Shown here: one piece after another, positions 22,354 through 32,721 of the stretch
Layout: every line of letters starts with the position of its first letter
Position numbering within the stretch: the stretch's first letter is position 1
NCBI GenBank assembly: GCA_963855995.1
Contig: OY979719.1
Location: forward strand, 16,649,312-16,713,311
Direction of reading: 5' to 3'
Origin: Muricea muricata
Lineage: Eukaryota; Cnidaria; Anthozoa; Malacalcyonacea; Plexauridae
DNA: 64,000 bases
Made by a program: the position numbers and the translations under genes
Notes under the pieces: generated by a model
Told to the model about the DNA's origin: nothing
Seen by the model: the letters and a program-made list of their open reading frames with translations, nothing else
Database searches by the model: none

Positions 22354-23352
22354 TTATGTACTGTTTCTCGTACTGGCAAACGTCTTGAAAAGTTTCGAGG
22401 CTTCTCTTCTCAGCATTTTGTTCGCCCAGAAAAAAACCAAGCAGTTTAAAGTCGAATTCAGTGAGATTAAAGTGTTTGCCCAAGTGAATGTTACAGTTGC
22501 AGCAGTGCGTTCGTTCTCGTTTTTGTTCCAAGGGTACTTTAAAATATGATTCACTATGGCAGGAGGTAGACAGCAAGCAAATGCCAAAACGATAATTATA
22601 AAGTAAGTTTTGGCTATCTTTAATTCACGTAGAAGTGCTACCGTGCTTCCCGACTCTTTATTGCCTTGATGATTACCACAGTTCGTGTCGTCGCCGACTG
22701 TATTGCAAACCTTGATTACACCGTTTTTCTTTCGTGCAACACGAAATATTGAAACGTACGTAACTAACGATGTACAACGTAGCGTGGAGATAATGGTTAA
22801 GACGAGAATTTCTGCGAGGACTCGCAAAAAAACAAACGAAAGCACGTCTATTATGTTGAGCAGCCATAGTATTGCCCAAATAAAAGTGAATCGTCGCTTA
22901 GTGGCTGTTTTGAGATGCCAAATAGGATGTATTATCGCAGTGTATCGCTCCAGGTTCAATATGATTAAAGTCGAAACTGACATCCCCGACAAAAGATAAA
23001 GTGAAAACAAGTAAAATATCTTGTACACGCAGTTTGGTGTTCCATTGATCTCGTTGATAGCTTGCAGCAAGAACAGGAAATGGACGATCGTTACCACAGC
23101 AAGATCCGCCGAACAGAGCAGCATGACGACAAAGTAGGACAATTTCGAGCGCAGTTTTGTTGAATTCCAGAAAATATAGAGGACGAGGGAATTGAGGATT
23201 GTTCCAGCGATGCCGAAGACAAAGTTTACAATAAAGGCAGCTATGCTGCTCCTGGTGTAAGAAAGAGTCGGCGAACGAACAACATAGGAAATCAAGCATC
23301 TTTCTAGGATTAGTTTGTCGTCCGAAACGTTGGAATCAGCACTGAAATTCAT
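22354..23352 (-). CDS. Class A seven-transmembrane receptor, array copy 4
   Basis: Intronless, 332 residues, MNFSADSNVSDD. It has the N-terminal Cys (LERC), GTILNSLVLY, CSADLAVV, NLERYTAI, CCLPPAI in TM6 (Phe of CFLP is Leu-shifted to CCLP) and NSTLNCLVFF in TM7. ICL2 is HLKTATKRR. ICL3 has VC and NCGNH, so the third Cys of other copies is His. ECL3 is LKYPWNKNENERT. It is closely related to the copy at 24830 through duplication C. Orphan receptor; ligand unknown. Confidence 0.93.
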   Translation of the reverse strand: MNFSADSNVSDDKLILERCLISYVVRSPTLSYTRSSIAAFIVNFVFGIAGTILNSLVLYIFWNSTKLRSKLSYFVVMLLCSADLAVVTIVHFLFLLQAINEINGTPNCVYKIFYLFSLYLLSGMSVSTLIILNLERYTAIIHPIWHLKTATKRRFTFIWAILWLLNIIDVLSFVFLRVLAEILVLTIISTLRCTSLVTYVSIFRVARKKNGVIKVCNTVGDDTNCGNHQGNKESGSTVALLRELKIAKTYFIIIVLAFACCLPPAIVNHILKYPWNKNENERTAATVTFTWANTLISLNSTLNCLVFFWANKMLRREASKLFKTFASTRNST

Positions 23353-23430
23353 CTTTTTTCACAGCTAGCTGTTTTCTTGTTCCCTTAATAACTTATTCTT
23401 CTGAATAGAAATGAAAACCGTCACATTCAG

Positions 23431-23451
23431 ATCGGTTCAAATCGATCACGG
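23431..23451 (-). promoter_or_regulatory. Shared GPCR upstream element (copy 4, variant)
   Basis: It reads CCGTGATCGATTTGAACCGA in gene orientation, 79 bp before the ATG. A small insertion separates the CCGTGAT and TTGAACCG halves. Confidence 0.35.
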
Positions 23452-23505
23452 AAGCTAGTGTGTCACCACTGGCGAGATCACACCAGGCTGGTTGTACATA
23501 TCAGC

Positions 23506-24340
23506 GCATGTATGTATTTTGGTAATTGTGATTGGTCAGCACGCACTGGAACGTCATCATCACGTGATGTTACATGCGTGAATTAAATACTTGGCTGAAA
23601 TATTAACCGAGATACAACCGAAATCGTGTTATCCGAAATCGAATTTGTAGTTTTAATTCAATTTGTAATGTTATACTATGCACGCCTCTTTTTTGGAAAT
23701 CAACCTTATGTGTTGGAAAGATTGGCGAGTGTGTATATGCGTGTCAGTCTATGTAATGTTAATGGAATTTGAAGTGGAAGGTACAGTTAATATTATGTAT
23801 CTTGGATTGATTTCCCAATAGAATGTTCTATAATGGAGCACCGCTACGCTAAAAGACATACGACATTTATCATTTATAGATCCGAAGTGAGAGTGATTCG
23901 GCAAATTATCAAGTCGAAGTGGTTTCTGATATTTCGCCGAACCACCCGACTAGCGGAAGGTCGTTGGTCAAAAAAATTAAAAACCATTTCGAGTTGATAT
24001 TTTGCCGAATCACTTTCGCTTCGGACCAATATACGGATCGGAGGGTTATAATAAATGACATGTTATAGCAAAAATTTGAACATGCGATACTAGCTTGAGT
24101 AATACTGAGTCAGAAATTTAAAAACAATATTTTTCATTGCTTTTAATCGGTGCTTGTAGCTCTCGCGGGGCGTTGCTTGTGATAAATTTAATATCACACT
24201 GTGATAAATTTAATATTACACCCTCGGCTCGAAAACCGGAGACTGAGCATGCTAACTACAAAAAATCCCATTGTCACGTGGTACAAATAAAATTTATTAT
24301 TGGAAAACTTGAGGCATAATATAGATACTTACATGCTTTT
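23506..24340. repeat. Intergenic with a foldback at 23879-24029
   Basis: The arms around GTGATTCGGCAAA and TTTGCCGAATCAC are reverse complements within about 150 bp and include GATCCGAAG and CTTCGGACC outer ends. It looks like an unclassified MITE. The rest of the stretch has no gene. Confidence 0.55.
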
Positions 24341-24344
24341 GTAA

Positions 24345-24402
24345 ATACATATATAGCTCTAATGATGTTGCGATGTAGCGACGAAACGTTAGCAAATTTA
24401 AT
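24345..24402 (+). ncRNA. Degenerate hammerhead-like motif
   Basis: CTAATGATG in place of CTGATGA, then GTTGC/GCGAC helix II, GAAACGTT, and a GCT/AGC helix I start. This looks like an isolated Penelope-like tail. The change in the first conserved box probably abolishes activity. Confidence 0.4.
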
Positions 24403-24514
24403 CTAATGTAAACTTGAATTGTTTGATATGTATGCATTTAGAATTACTTGCTGTGCATTAATATTCATGTTCAGATAACTATCTCTATAATTTTATGATA
24501 TATGTGCGCGTGGT

Positions 24515-24765
24515 TTAAGACGTTTTTGCTGTGCTGGAAACGTTTTTGACCAGCGCTAAGCCTTCTCTTCTAAGCATTTTGTTCGCCCAGAATAATATCA
24601 GACAGTTCAAGATTGAGTTCATCGAAGCTAACGTTTTCCCCCAAGTGCAAGCTGACGCTTTGGGGCACTGCGTTCGTTGTCGCTTCCGTACCAAGGGTAC
24701 TTGAGTCCATAGACGGCAATCCCAGCTGGTATAAAACAAACAAACGCTAGAACGACAATTATGTT
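24515..24765 (-). pseudogene. GPCR relic: TM6-TM7 fragment
   Basis: In-frame for the last 39 codons (TLASMNSILNCLILFWANK and the helix-8/C-tail). Upstream, shifted frames still show LAFVCFIPAG and LKYPW of TM6-ECL3. The sequence ends abruptly at 24762, where duplication C begins. Confidence 0.8.
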
Positions 24766-24829
24766 TTGCTCGTTCTGGTTCAATGCCTTCAACTACTTCT
24801 GGTTTACGGTATATGCAGTTAGTTGCGAT

Positions 24830-25834
24830 TTATGTACTGTTTTTCGTGCTGGCAAACGTCTTGAAAAGTTTCAAGGCTTCTCTTCTCAGCATTTTGTTTG
24901 CCCAGAAAAAAACCAAGCAGTTTAAAGTCGAATTCAGTGAGATTAAAGTGTTTGCCCAAGTGAATACTGCAGTTGTAGCAGTACGTTCGTTCTCGTTTTT
25001 GTTCCAAGGGTACTTTAGGGTACTTTTATTGTTCACTAAACCAGGAGGTAGACAGCAAACAAATGCCAAAACAATAATAATAAAGTAGGTTTTGGCTATC
25101 TTTAATTCACGTAGAAATGCCACCGTGCTTCCGGAATCTTTATTGCCTTGATGATTACCACAGTTCGTGTCGTCGCCGACTGTATTGCAAGCCTCGAGTG
25201 CACCCTTTTTCTTTCGTGCAACACGAAATATTGAAACGTACGTGACTAACGATGTACAACACAGCGTGGTGATGACGGTTAAGACTAGAATATCGGCGAG
25301 GACTCGCAAAAAAACAAACGAAAGCACGTCTATTATGTTGAGCAGCCATAGTATTGCCCAAATAGAAGTGAATCGTCGCTTAGTGGCTGTTTTGAGATGC
25401 CAAATAGGATGTATTATCGCAGTGTATCGCTCCAGGTTCAATATGATTAAAGTCGAAACTGACATTCCCGATAAAAAATAAAGTGAAAACAAGTATAATA
25501 TCTTGTACACGCAGTTTGGTGTTCCATTGATCTCGTTGATGGCTTGCAGCAAGAACAGGAAATGAACGATCGTTATTACAGCAAGATCCACCGAAGAGAG
25601 CAGCATGACGACAAAGTAGGACAATTTCGAGCGCATTTTTGTTGACTTCCAGAAAATATAGAGGACGAGAGAATTGAGGATTGTTCCAGAGATCGCGAAG
25701 ACAAGGTTTACAATAAAGGCAGCTATGCTGCTCCTGGTGTAAGAAAGAGTCGGCGAACGAACGACATAGGAAATCAAGCATCTTTCCAGGATTTGTGTGT
25801 CGTCCGAAACGTTGGAATCAGCACTGAAATTCAT
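24830..25834 (-). CDS. Class A seven-transmembrane receptor, array copy 5
   Basis: Intronless, 334 residues, MNFSADSNVSDDTQ. It is very like the copy at 22354 but with a two-codon insertion in ECL3 (LVNNKSTLKYPW against IVNHILKYPW) and changes in ICL3 (GALEACNT). Landmarks: GTILNSLVLY, SSVDLAVI, NLERYTAI, CCLPPGL, NSTLNCLVFF. N-terminal Cys and NCVYK before TM3 are conserved. Most differences are conservative, consistent with a recent duplicate under constraint. Confidence 0.93.
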   Translation of the reverse strand: MNFSADSNVSDDTQILERCLISYVVRSPTLSYTRSSIAAFIVNLVFAISGTILNSLVLYIFWKSTKMRSKLSYFVVMLLSSVDLAVITIVHFLFLLQAINEINGTPNCVYKILYLFSLYFLSGMSVSTLIILNLERYTAIIHPIWHLKTATKRRFTSIWAILWLLNIIDVLSFVFLRVLADILVLTVITTLCCTSLVTYVSIFRVARKKKGALEACNTVGDDTNCGNHQGNKDSGSTVAFLRELKIAKTYFIIIVLAFVCCLPPGLVNNKSTLKYPWNKNENERTATTAVFTWANTLISLNSTLNCLVFFWANKMLRREALKLFKTFASTKNST

Positions 25835-25907
25835 CTTTTTTCACAGCTGTTTTCTTGTTCCCTTAATAACTTATTCTTCTGAATAGAAATGGAAACCGTC
25901 ACATTCA

Positions 25908-25927
25908 GATCGGTGCAATCGATCACG
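25908..25927 (-). promoter_or_regulatory. Shared GPCR upstream element (copy 5, variant)
   Basis: It reads CCGTGATCGATTGCACCGA in gene orientation, 74 bp before the ATG. The TTTAAA core is lost relative to other copies. Confidence 0.3.
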
Positions 25928-26107
25928 GAAGCTAGTGTGTCACCACTGGCGAGATCACACCAGGCTCGTTGTATATATAACACTAAAAACAGAGTGTTTA
26001 ATAGAAGAACAGATCATATTAGTATATGTAAATAAAATTTATATATAGATAAAATACCAAGTCAAACTTGTTAAGTTCTGTTTTATACATACTATTTGCT
26101 AAGGGTT

Positions 26108-26279
26108 GGGCAGGGCAGGGCAGGGCAGGGCAGGGCAGGGCAGGGCAGGGCAGGGCAGGGCAGGGCAGGGCAGGGCAGGGCAGGGCAGGGCAGGGCAGGG
26201 CAGGGCAGGGCAGGGCAGGGCAGGGCAGGGCAGGGCAGGGCAGGGCAGGGCAGGGCAGGGCAGGGCAGGGCAGGGCAGG
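26108..26279. repeat. (GGGCA)n microsatellite, about 34 copies
   Basis: An almost perfect 5-bp array of about 172 bp. All frames stay open because the unit has no stop, which creates spurious ORFs on both strands. The regularly spaced GGG runs could form G-quadruplexes on the plus strand. Confidence 0.97.
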
Positions 26280-26924
26280 TAGTATTACTGACGTTGGGGG
26301 GGAGGGGGTGCATGACAGTATATTTATCAGTTATTCCACGAACTAGAGTCGTGTATATGAGCTGACAGGATGTGCTCATATGACAGGAGTGTGGGGAATA
26401 ACTAGGTTTTTATATACACAAGTAATGGTAGAAATTAAACCGAATGCTAAAATTGTTTAAATAGTAGATGAATTAACAGCAGACGTTCTTGTGATTATGG
26501 TCGTGGGGAGACGGAAGATGAGACGGGAAAGAATTGGAACTTTGCCCCCTTGCATAATTTAATTAAAAATTCTCTCTATTTCTTTCTTACTATTATCGAG
26601 CATTTACTGAAATCAATCATGGTCAATTTCAATATTCGTTTAATGTTTATAACACAGTATGATTTTTACTCCAACGAAAACTTATAAAAGAACGTCACTT
26701 TCATATTCTAATCTCTGTCGGTTTTGTTATTATAACTATTCGTAAATTATTTGCAGAATATCAAACCGGAAGTAGGTAAGACAACGATCAGCCAATCAAA
26801 ACTTTAGACCACGATTTAGACTAAGAGAACTCTTTTATATTATACAGTAAAACTTGAAATAGAAAACAAATAGAAATAATTAATGAGCACAGCGAATTTT
26901 CACCACGAGAAGATAAAATTCATG
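26280..26924. other. Intergenic, nothing recognised
   Basis: AT-rich, with a GGGGGGGAGGGGG patch right after the microsatellite. No gene supported. Confidence 0.4.
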
Positions 26925-27641
26925 CCTTCAAACCATCGTGTTTCCACTACCAGTCTACCATGCGCTAACATCAGTAAATATTTTCCGGAACTCGGTACAC
27001 ACAATACACTCCATATGCAACAGTTAATTTTACAGAATCTTTATGAAGATGTGCAACTCTGTATCACCGCCTAAGATTCACTGTTAAGCATTATGTTTGT
27101 ATATAATTTGCACTCGACAAACACACACACATATAGCGCCTTTCATTTTTACCAGGAAATAGATAAGACGCAAATATTTACCTGGAAATAACATGAATAG
27201 AAGCCACAGTTTCCCGACCTCTAGATCAATAAAGCCATCATTTTGACACATTCTGGTGGCTTATTCATCCAGATTGGGTGTCTTACGGGCCGCAAAATAA
27301 TGTCTGTTGACATGTAAGTTGATTACTTATGATATTGCGTCACTATACATTAGAGATGCCCCCTCTGAAAACATTGTACCGCAAAAACGTTGAAACAAGA
27401 CTGCCTTTAATTGTTCATCTACAGGTCGACAAACTGTGACTGATCTCGATGCTTGTTGATATTTCAAGAGAAACATTTGCGCCCTGTGTAATTATTTCCT
27501 GGTAAAAATGAAAGGCCATTGCTATGGTCGTATGCAAATTACATTAAAAGCGCTGCGACGCTTTAATTAGTTCCGTGAAAAATACAGGTTTGCGGATGCG
27601 CGGATCTGCGGATCCCTCGACTATAGATAACGAAATGAGTT

Positions 27642-28025
27642 TTATGAACTGTTTTCTGCACTGGAAAAGTTCTTAACAAGTTTCAAGTCTTCTCTTTTGA
27701 GCATTTTGTTCTCCCAGAAAAATATCAAACAATTAATTGAAGTCGAATTCCTTGAGGTTAAAGTGTTTGTCCAAGTGTAAGCCGAAGTGATAGCTGACTT
27801 TCGTTCCAAGGATAGTCTTGTGTAGTAAGAAACTAAGAATATCGGCTGGGGGAAACTATAGAGGACGAGGGGGTTGAGGATTTTTCCAGTGGTAGCGAAG
27901 ACAACACGGGCAGCTGTTATGTTTCTGGTGTAAGAGGGAGTAGGGGAATGGACCACGTCGGGTACGAGGTATTTCTCCAGGACCTGTTTGTCATTTGAGA
28001 AGTTGAAATCAGGCTTGAAGTTCAT
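27642..28025 (-). pseudogene. GPCR relic with TM2-TM5 deleted (B copy 2)
   Basis: It starts MNFKPDFNFSNDKQ, runs through TM1 (KILNPLVLYSF), then enters the ECL3-TM7 region (AYTWTNTLTSRNST) and C-tail. The open frame has 127 codons. The deletion is the same as in the relic at 14365, so it predates the B duplication. Confidence 0.85.
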
Positions 28026-28101
28026 GTTTCTATCAAAGCTATGCAGTTCTTTTTAACTTACTGTTCTTCTCAATGTCAATGAATTAGCTACTACAATGCG
28101 G

Positions 28102-28120
28102 CGGTTTAGATCACGGACGA
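28102..28120 (-). promoter_or_regulatory. Shared GPCR upstream element (relic copy)
   Basis: GTCCGTGATCTAAACCGCC in gene orientation, identical to that of the other B-copy relic. Confidence 0.35.
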
Positions 28121-28930
28121 AAATTATGGATGACGAGATCTGTCACGTCAGCTGCTTGTATATTCAGCTGCACATCGATATATAGTAAATGTATAATATA
28201 ATTGTGATTCCTCGCCACTTGTTTGAGTTGAATCCATACAAGTGATCATATGATAGGCTTAGATGAATAGTTGGCCAGACATACACTCCATCTACTCTGA
28301 GGAAAGACCCGGAAGAATGGTGCAAGAAGGGGTGGGGTGAAGGTGAGGCAGCAAGGGCAGTAATTGCCCCCCAAAGAAAATCAAACTCGAAATTGTTATG
28401 ATATCATAAATAATTAAAGTCATTCTTTCGCTAATTCGAACATTTGAAATTAAATAGCTTATCCTTAGGCATGCGATGCATAAGATGGTGTAGATAATTG
28501 CCGTATGAGAAGTTAAAGTTAACTTTGAAGCCCATCTTTCTTTCATATCTTTCTTTCTTTGGGATTTAAGCATATCTTGCCAGTTAATGTCGTCGAAGGT
28601 CGGCGACTTGTTGTCAGTAATCATTCAAGGATCAAACTCACTTGTATGGCTTAGGAGTAGTCACTGACACTGGACGCCGACGATATCGCCTACATACGAG
28701 AACCAGATATTAATAATGTTGCATGAAGGCTCTCAAATACGCAATTTCGTATAACAATCGTGACCATTAATTTGCATGGGTAATCACACGGGGTTGAATG
28801 CAATTAATTAGTAAGACTACTAGTGTTTTTTGAGAAATGTATCAAAGATCAAGGGGCGAGTGCAAATGGCCATAAGGGAAAAGATATGGCAGCCGATGTA
28901 GAAAAAAGATGGCAGGTTGAAAAAACATGC

Positions 28931-29410
28931 CAAGAAAAGCACCCAAAAACATAAAATTTAAACAAAATAAAAAAACAGCCTCTTCTCTTATGCTTGTCCT
29001 TCAACAGACGTCAATTTCCTTTTTGAAACGATTTCCGACCGCAGTGCATTCTGCTAAAATGTACATCCGCCATGTTTTTGGCTGCGGTCAATTACGATTT
29101 GAGGTGAGGTGAGGTGAGGTCGTTGTGATCCGATTAAGTTGAGTCTTAGTAGCGGGATTGGTTCAGTATGGTCAGATTTAGGGGTTATATATAGGGTTAG
29201 TGTTTGAGATCAGTGACTTGTGCATTTGAGCAAAATCTAACCAACTTTATTACAACTACGGCATAACTTATGCTTGTATCTACAGATCAACTTGGTCGTA
29301 ACAATTTTCCACGCATGAACGACACAATAGACTTCCTACGCAACTTGCATTTATAACTACATGGATTCTTGATGAAAAAATGCGACAATCGATAAGTCAT
29401 TGATTAGTGA
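28931..29410. other. Intergenic with a GAGGT run
   Basis: Four to five copies of GAGGT lie at 29100-29119. The 61-codon frame at 28927-29112 has no recognisable motif. Nothing else is supported. Confidence 0.35.
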
Positions 29411-29412
29411 TA

Positions 29413-30998
29413 TACACTGCGACTCATGATATTAGTTTTACAAGATATTTATGCCGTACGTATTCAAAATGAGCATTACTATTCATTAAAACTTGAGAAC
29501 ATCAAAACAAAGTTGTGAGAAGATCTTTACGATGCTGATATTCGATGTTAGTCACATGACTGAAAATATATGGCGCTGTTCCATACTTCAGGCGGACCAC
29601 GCTATTAGTTTTAAGAATATAATAACACGATAAGACATCGTTTTTAACTTAATTGGAAGTGGAAACGACATTCTTTAACAAAAAAAACACATTTAACAAC
29701 AGGAGAATATTTTAGTTAGAAAATAAACGAACTTGGTGTCATGGTTGGAGAATTTTTTTAAAGAATACATGGAACGGCGGAAAAGAGGGATTCTGGACTT
29801 CCAAAATGGAAAAGATTGGAAGGTATTAGGCGTTTGAAGGAGAGCTGTTCGTAAATTATCATGATCAACGTCTATCAACATTTTGAGAAAGCTTGCTTTG
29901 CCATATATCTTCAAAACTAGCAATGATGGATTCCTGGTAAGAAATAATAATTCCAAAAGTACCTCCACTGGTGTCGTGGAATAAACGTTTGGAACTGGAT
30001 TGAGGCAAAAAAATGCTTGAGAGCACAACAAGTCGAGACAGACAAGTCGAGATCAACATGATAATGCCCTAATGCTGGGAAAAGGAACTTCTGATGAAAG
30101 GTTTTAGGTACGTGCCAAAGAAGTGGTGGAACGATCATTAATTTTAGATCCGTATTATTAGCAACCAACATGTCTTCATATGTGCCTAAATGTGCAAAAG
30201 AGACATCTGATCCCTATTTCCACTGTTACCAGCAGAACTCGTTTACTTTACCCCTTTTTTGTTGACTCCTAGGCCTCGCTTATCACATAACATCATTGAA
30301 TATCAATAATCTAACCCATGCATACATTTTCCAAGCTTTATCATGCTGATTTCGCCTGCCTGTCAAAAGGACAAACTTCTGTTGTGCTCGCAGGCATTTT
30401 TTTGCCTCAATCCAGTTCCAAACGTTGATTCCATGACACCAGTGGAGGTACTTTTGGAATTATTATTTCTTACCAGGAATCCATCATTGCTAGTTTTGAA
30501 GATATATGGCAAAGCAAACTTTCTCAAAATGTTGACAGACGTTGATCATGATAACTTACGAACAGTTCTCCTTAAAACGCCTAATACCTCCCAATCTTTT
30601 CCATTTTAGATGTCCAGAATCCCTCTTCTCCGCCGTTCCACGTATTCTTTAAAAAAATCCTCCAACCATGACACCAAATTCGTTTATTTTCTAACTAAAA
30701 CATTCTCCTGTTGTTATCTATGCTGTTTTTGGTTAAAGAACGTCGTTTCCACTTCCAATTAAGTTAAAAACGACGTCTTATCGTGTTATCATATTCTTAA
30801 AACTAATAGCGTGATCCGCCTGAAATATGGAACAGCGCCATATATTTTTAGTCATGTGACTAACATCGAATATCAGCATCGTAAAGATCTTCTCACAACT
30901 TTGTTTTGATGTTCGTAAGTTTTAATGAATAGTAATGCTCATTTTGAATACGTACGGCATAAATATCTTATAAAACTAATATCGTGGGTCGCAGTGTA
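29413..30998. mobile_element. Foldback element with arms of about 650 bp
   Basis: The left arm (29413-30063) and right arm (about 30343-30998) are near reverse complements with a spacer of about 280 bp. The ends are TACACTGCGAC and GTCGCAGTGTA, flanked by TA on both sides. That would fit a TA target duplication of a Tc1/mariner-like group, but no transposase is seen. Each arm has the same open frame (VEVLLELLFLTRNPSLLVLK) of unknown meaning. Confidence 0.75.
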
Positions 30999-31144
30999 TA
31001 GCTCTGTAAACTGGACGCTACTAAACAATGAAACCGCAAAACAACGAAACGAAACAGCAAAATGATTAATCGAAATTGAGAAGCAAGGAAGCGAAAGAAT
31101 AAAGACGACGAAACGTGGAAATGTATTTCGTTCTTTCATATTAA

Positions 31145-31531
31145 TGGACCATTCCCCAATTAGACAAACTTTTGAATTCGAAAACAATTTTAGCAGAGTT
31201 GGAAGGAGCTTCCTTAATTTAGTGAAATTGTAAAGTTTGGTTGCAAAATATTGTAAAATGTGGAAAATATAGCCCTGAAAAGTTTGCGAATTTTGTATAC
31301 TTTTGTATTACGCACGGAAAAGCGTACCGCTATGTGGAAATGTGGTAACGCCTTTTCCCGCGTAATACAAAAGTATACAAAATTCGCAAACTTTACATTA
31401 CTATATTTTCGACTTTTCACAATATTTTACAGCCAAGCTTCACAATTTCACTAAATTTAGGAAGCTCTTTCCAACTGTGCTAAAATTGTTTTCGAATTTA
31501 AAAGTTTGTCTAATTGGGAAATGGCCCATTG
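31145..31531. mobile_element. Foldback MITE, family F1
   Basis: The ends are AATGGACCATTCCCCAATTA and its near reverse complement. The central palindrome is TTTGTATTACGC...GCGTAATACAAA. A second full copy lies at about 58158-58546 in an INO80 intron, and shorter relatives lie at 58740-58980 and 60140-60310. Confidence 0.85.
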
Positions 31532-31619
31532 ATGTCCTTGCTTCGCTGTTTTGACTCATTGCTGTTTTCGTTGCTTTATTGTTTAGTAACGATGTTTCGT
31601 GATATCGCGTGATTTAAGA

Positions 31620-32200
31620 TGCTTTATACGTAGTTCGTAATGTAAATGAACGCTTCGCTTGCATTTCGAATTTACACATTTTAAAATATGACTATTAACT
31701 GAATTTATAATATAACATTTGTGAATCCTGAACGCTGAAGAGCTGTGTTACATAACTCAATGTAAACATGGAAAATTTCCCGCCACTTGTAAACACGGAA
31801 ATTTTTCGTATCCTTCGGGCTTTTGGCATTGTTATATTATAAAACAAATACAAAACATTTTTTAGGTATTGATATACAGTTATATGAACACTCGTGGAAG
31901 TCGGGAAAATTCGAAATTGTATGAAAACACTCCGCTCTTCCGGCATCGTGTTTCCATACTCGTTATTCCGATTCCACTCGTGTTGATATAACTGTATGTA
32001 TATCAACGCGGAAAATGTTTTATATTTGTTAAATCTAACACTGTACTGGTTTGTTATGCGCCTCACAAATGAATATACTAATACACCTGAGTTCTGAAAT
32101 TCACAACTAAGTTCGAAAGACACGAAACATTTTGGGCAGTCAATTCATAATCTGCGACTCCCACTATGTTATGAGCAGATTCGATGCGCAGAACGCTCCT
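31620..32200. mobile_element. MITE-like repeat related to 52241-52496, with insert
   Basis: Both ends match the 52241-52496 element (CGTAATGTAAA near the start, TATGAGCAGATTCGATGCGC near the end). The middle has an extra foldback around ATATAACTGTA. The minus-strand frame at 31695-32123 is inside this repeat and is not called a gene. Confidence 0.55.
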
Positions 32201-32721
32201 TGCAGGCGTACATCATCCTCAATCAACGCTCAACACAGCAACACAGGAATACCATAAGTTATTTTGTGTTAATCGTATGTCGTAGCCGTTGTCCGTAGCG
32301 AAAGAGTGGGGACCTTAAGATGCAAGGACGGCAACGCGACGACGACGGTTAGCAATACAATGAACTTAAAATTATTCAAGCAAAGATATCAATAATGAGA
32401 GTCCCAGGGGAGATAAAGATGTAGTCTTTGCTCAAGCTACAACGCTAGGACACGCAGTTTTAAGCCGTGTCTACAACGTCGGCATTCCAAACCGCAAGAA
32501 TGCTAGAGTATGAGCAAAACTACACTGGAACTTTTCTTAACAATAAAACATCAATTTTATTATCTCAAACGCTATTTTGTAAAATCGATAACAAACGATA
32601 TGCTTTTAAAATTGTACAACAATTTATTTGAGTCAGTTTGCATTTGCCGTCGTCGTCGTGTTCCCGTCCTACACCTTAATAAGGTCTCTACCATCTGGCA
32701 TGCAGTTACGAGAGGAAAGCA
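32201..32721. other. Intergenic, nothing recognised
   Basis: It contains short CGACGACG and GTCGTCGTCG words near 32338 and 32649 but no supported gene. Confidence 0.35.

Larger units (their letters stand above)
22287..23505. repeat. Segmental duplication C, copy 1
   Basis: It matches 24762-25970 in direct orientation from TTTTGCTCGTTCTGGTTCAA through the receptor and its upstream flank to CACACCAGGCT. The unit is about 1.2 kb. Confidence 0.9.
24762..25970. repeat. Segmental duplication C, copy 2
   Basis: Direct copy of 22287-23505. Its left edge cuts into the relic at 24515-24765, so the junction is visible. Confidence 0.9.
26925..28930. repeat. Segmental duplication B, copy 2
   Basis: Direct copy of 13585-15665 without the hAT MITE. 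It contains the second deleted GPCR relic. A 110-codon minus-strand frame at 28292-28624 lies in this unit, but the sister copy is broken there, so I do not call it a gene. Confidence 0.85.

Noticed and set aside
22685-22999. Plus-strand ORFs antisense to the receptors (also at 2282, 10605, 16787, 25167, 43056 and 46241)
   Set aside because: These are shadows of conserved receptor codons and repeat at the same place in each copy.
26068-26379. ORFs on both strands across the (GGGCA)n array
   Set aside because: The frames are open only because the 5-bp unit contains no stop codon.
28292-28624. 110-codon minus-strand ORF in duplication B
   Set aside because: The sister copy near 15.1 kb is broken and no family features are present.
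31695-32123. 142-codon minus-strand ORF
   Set aside because: It lies inside a MITE-like repeat with internal palindromes.
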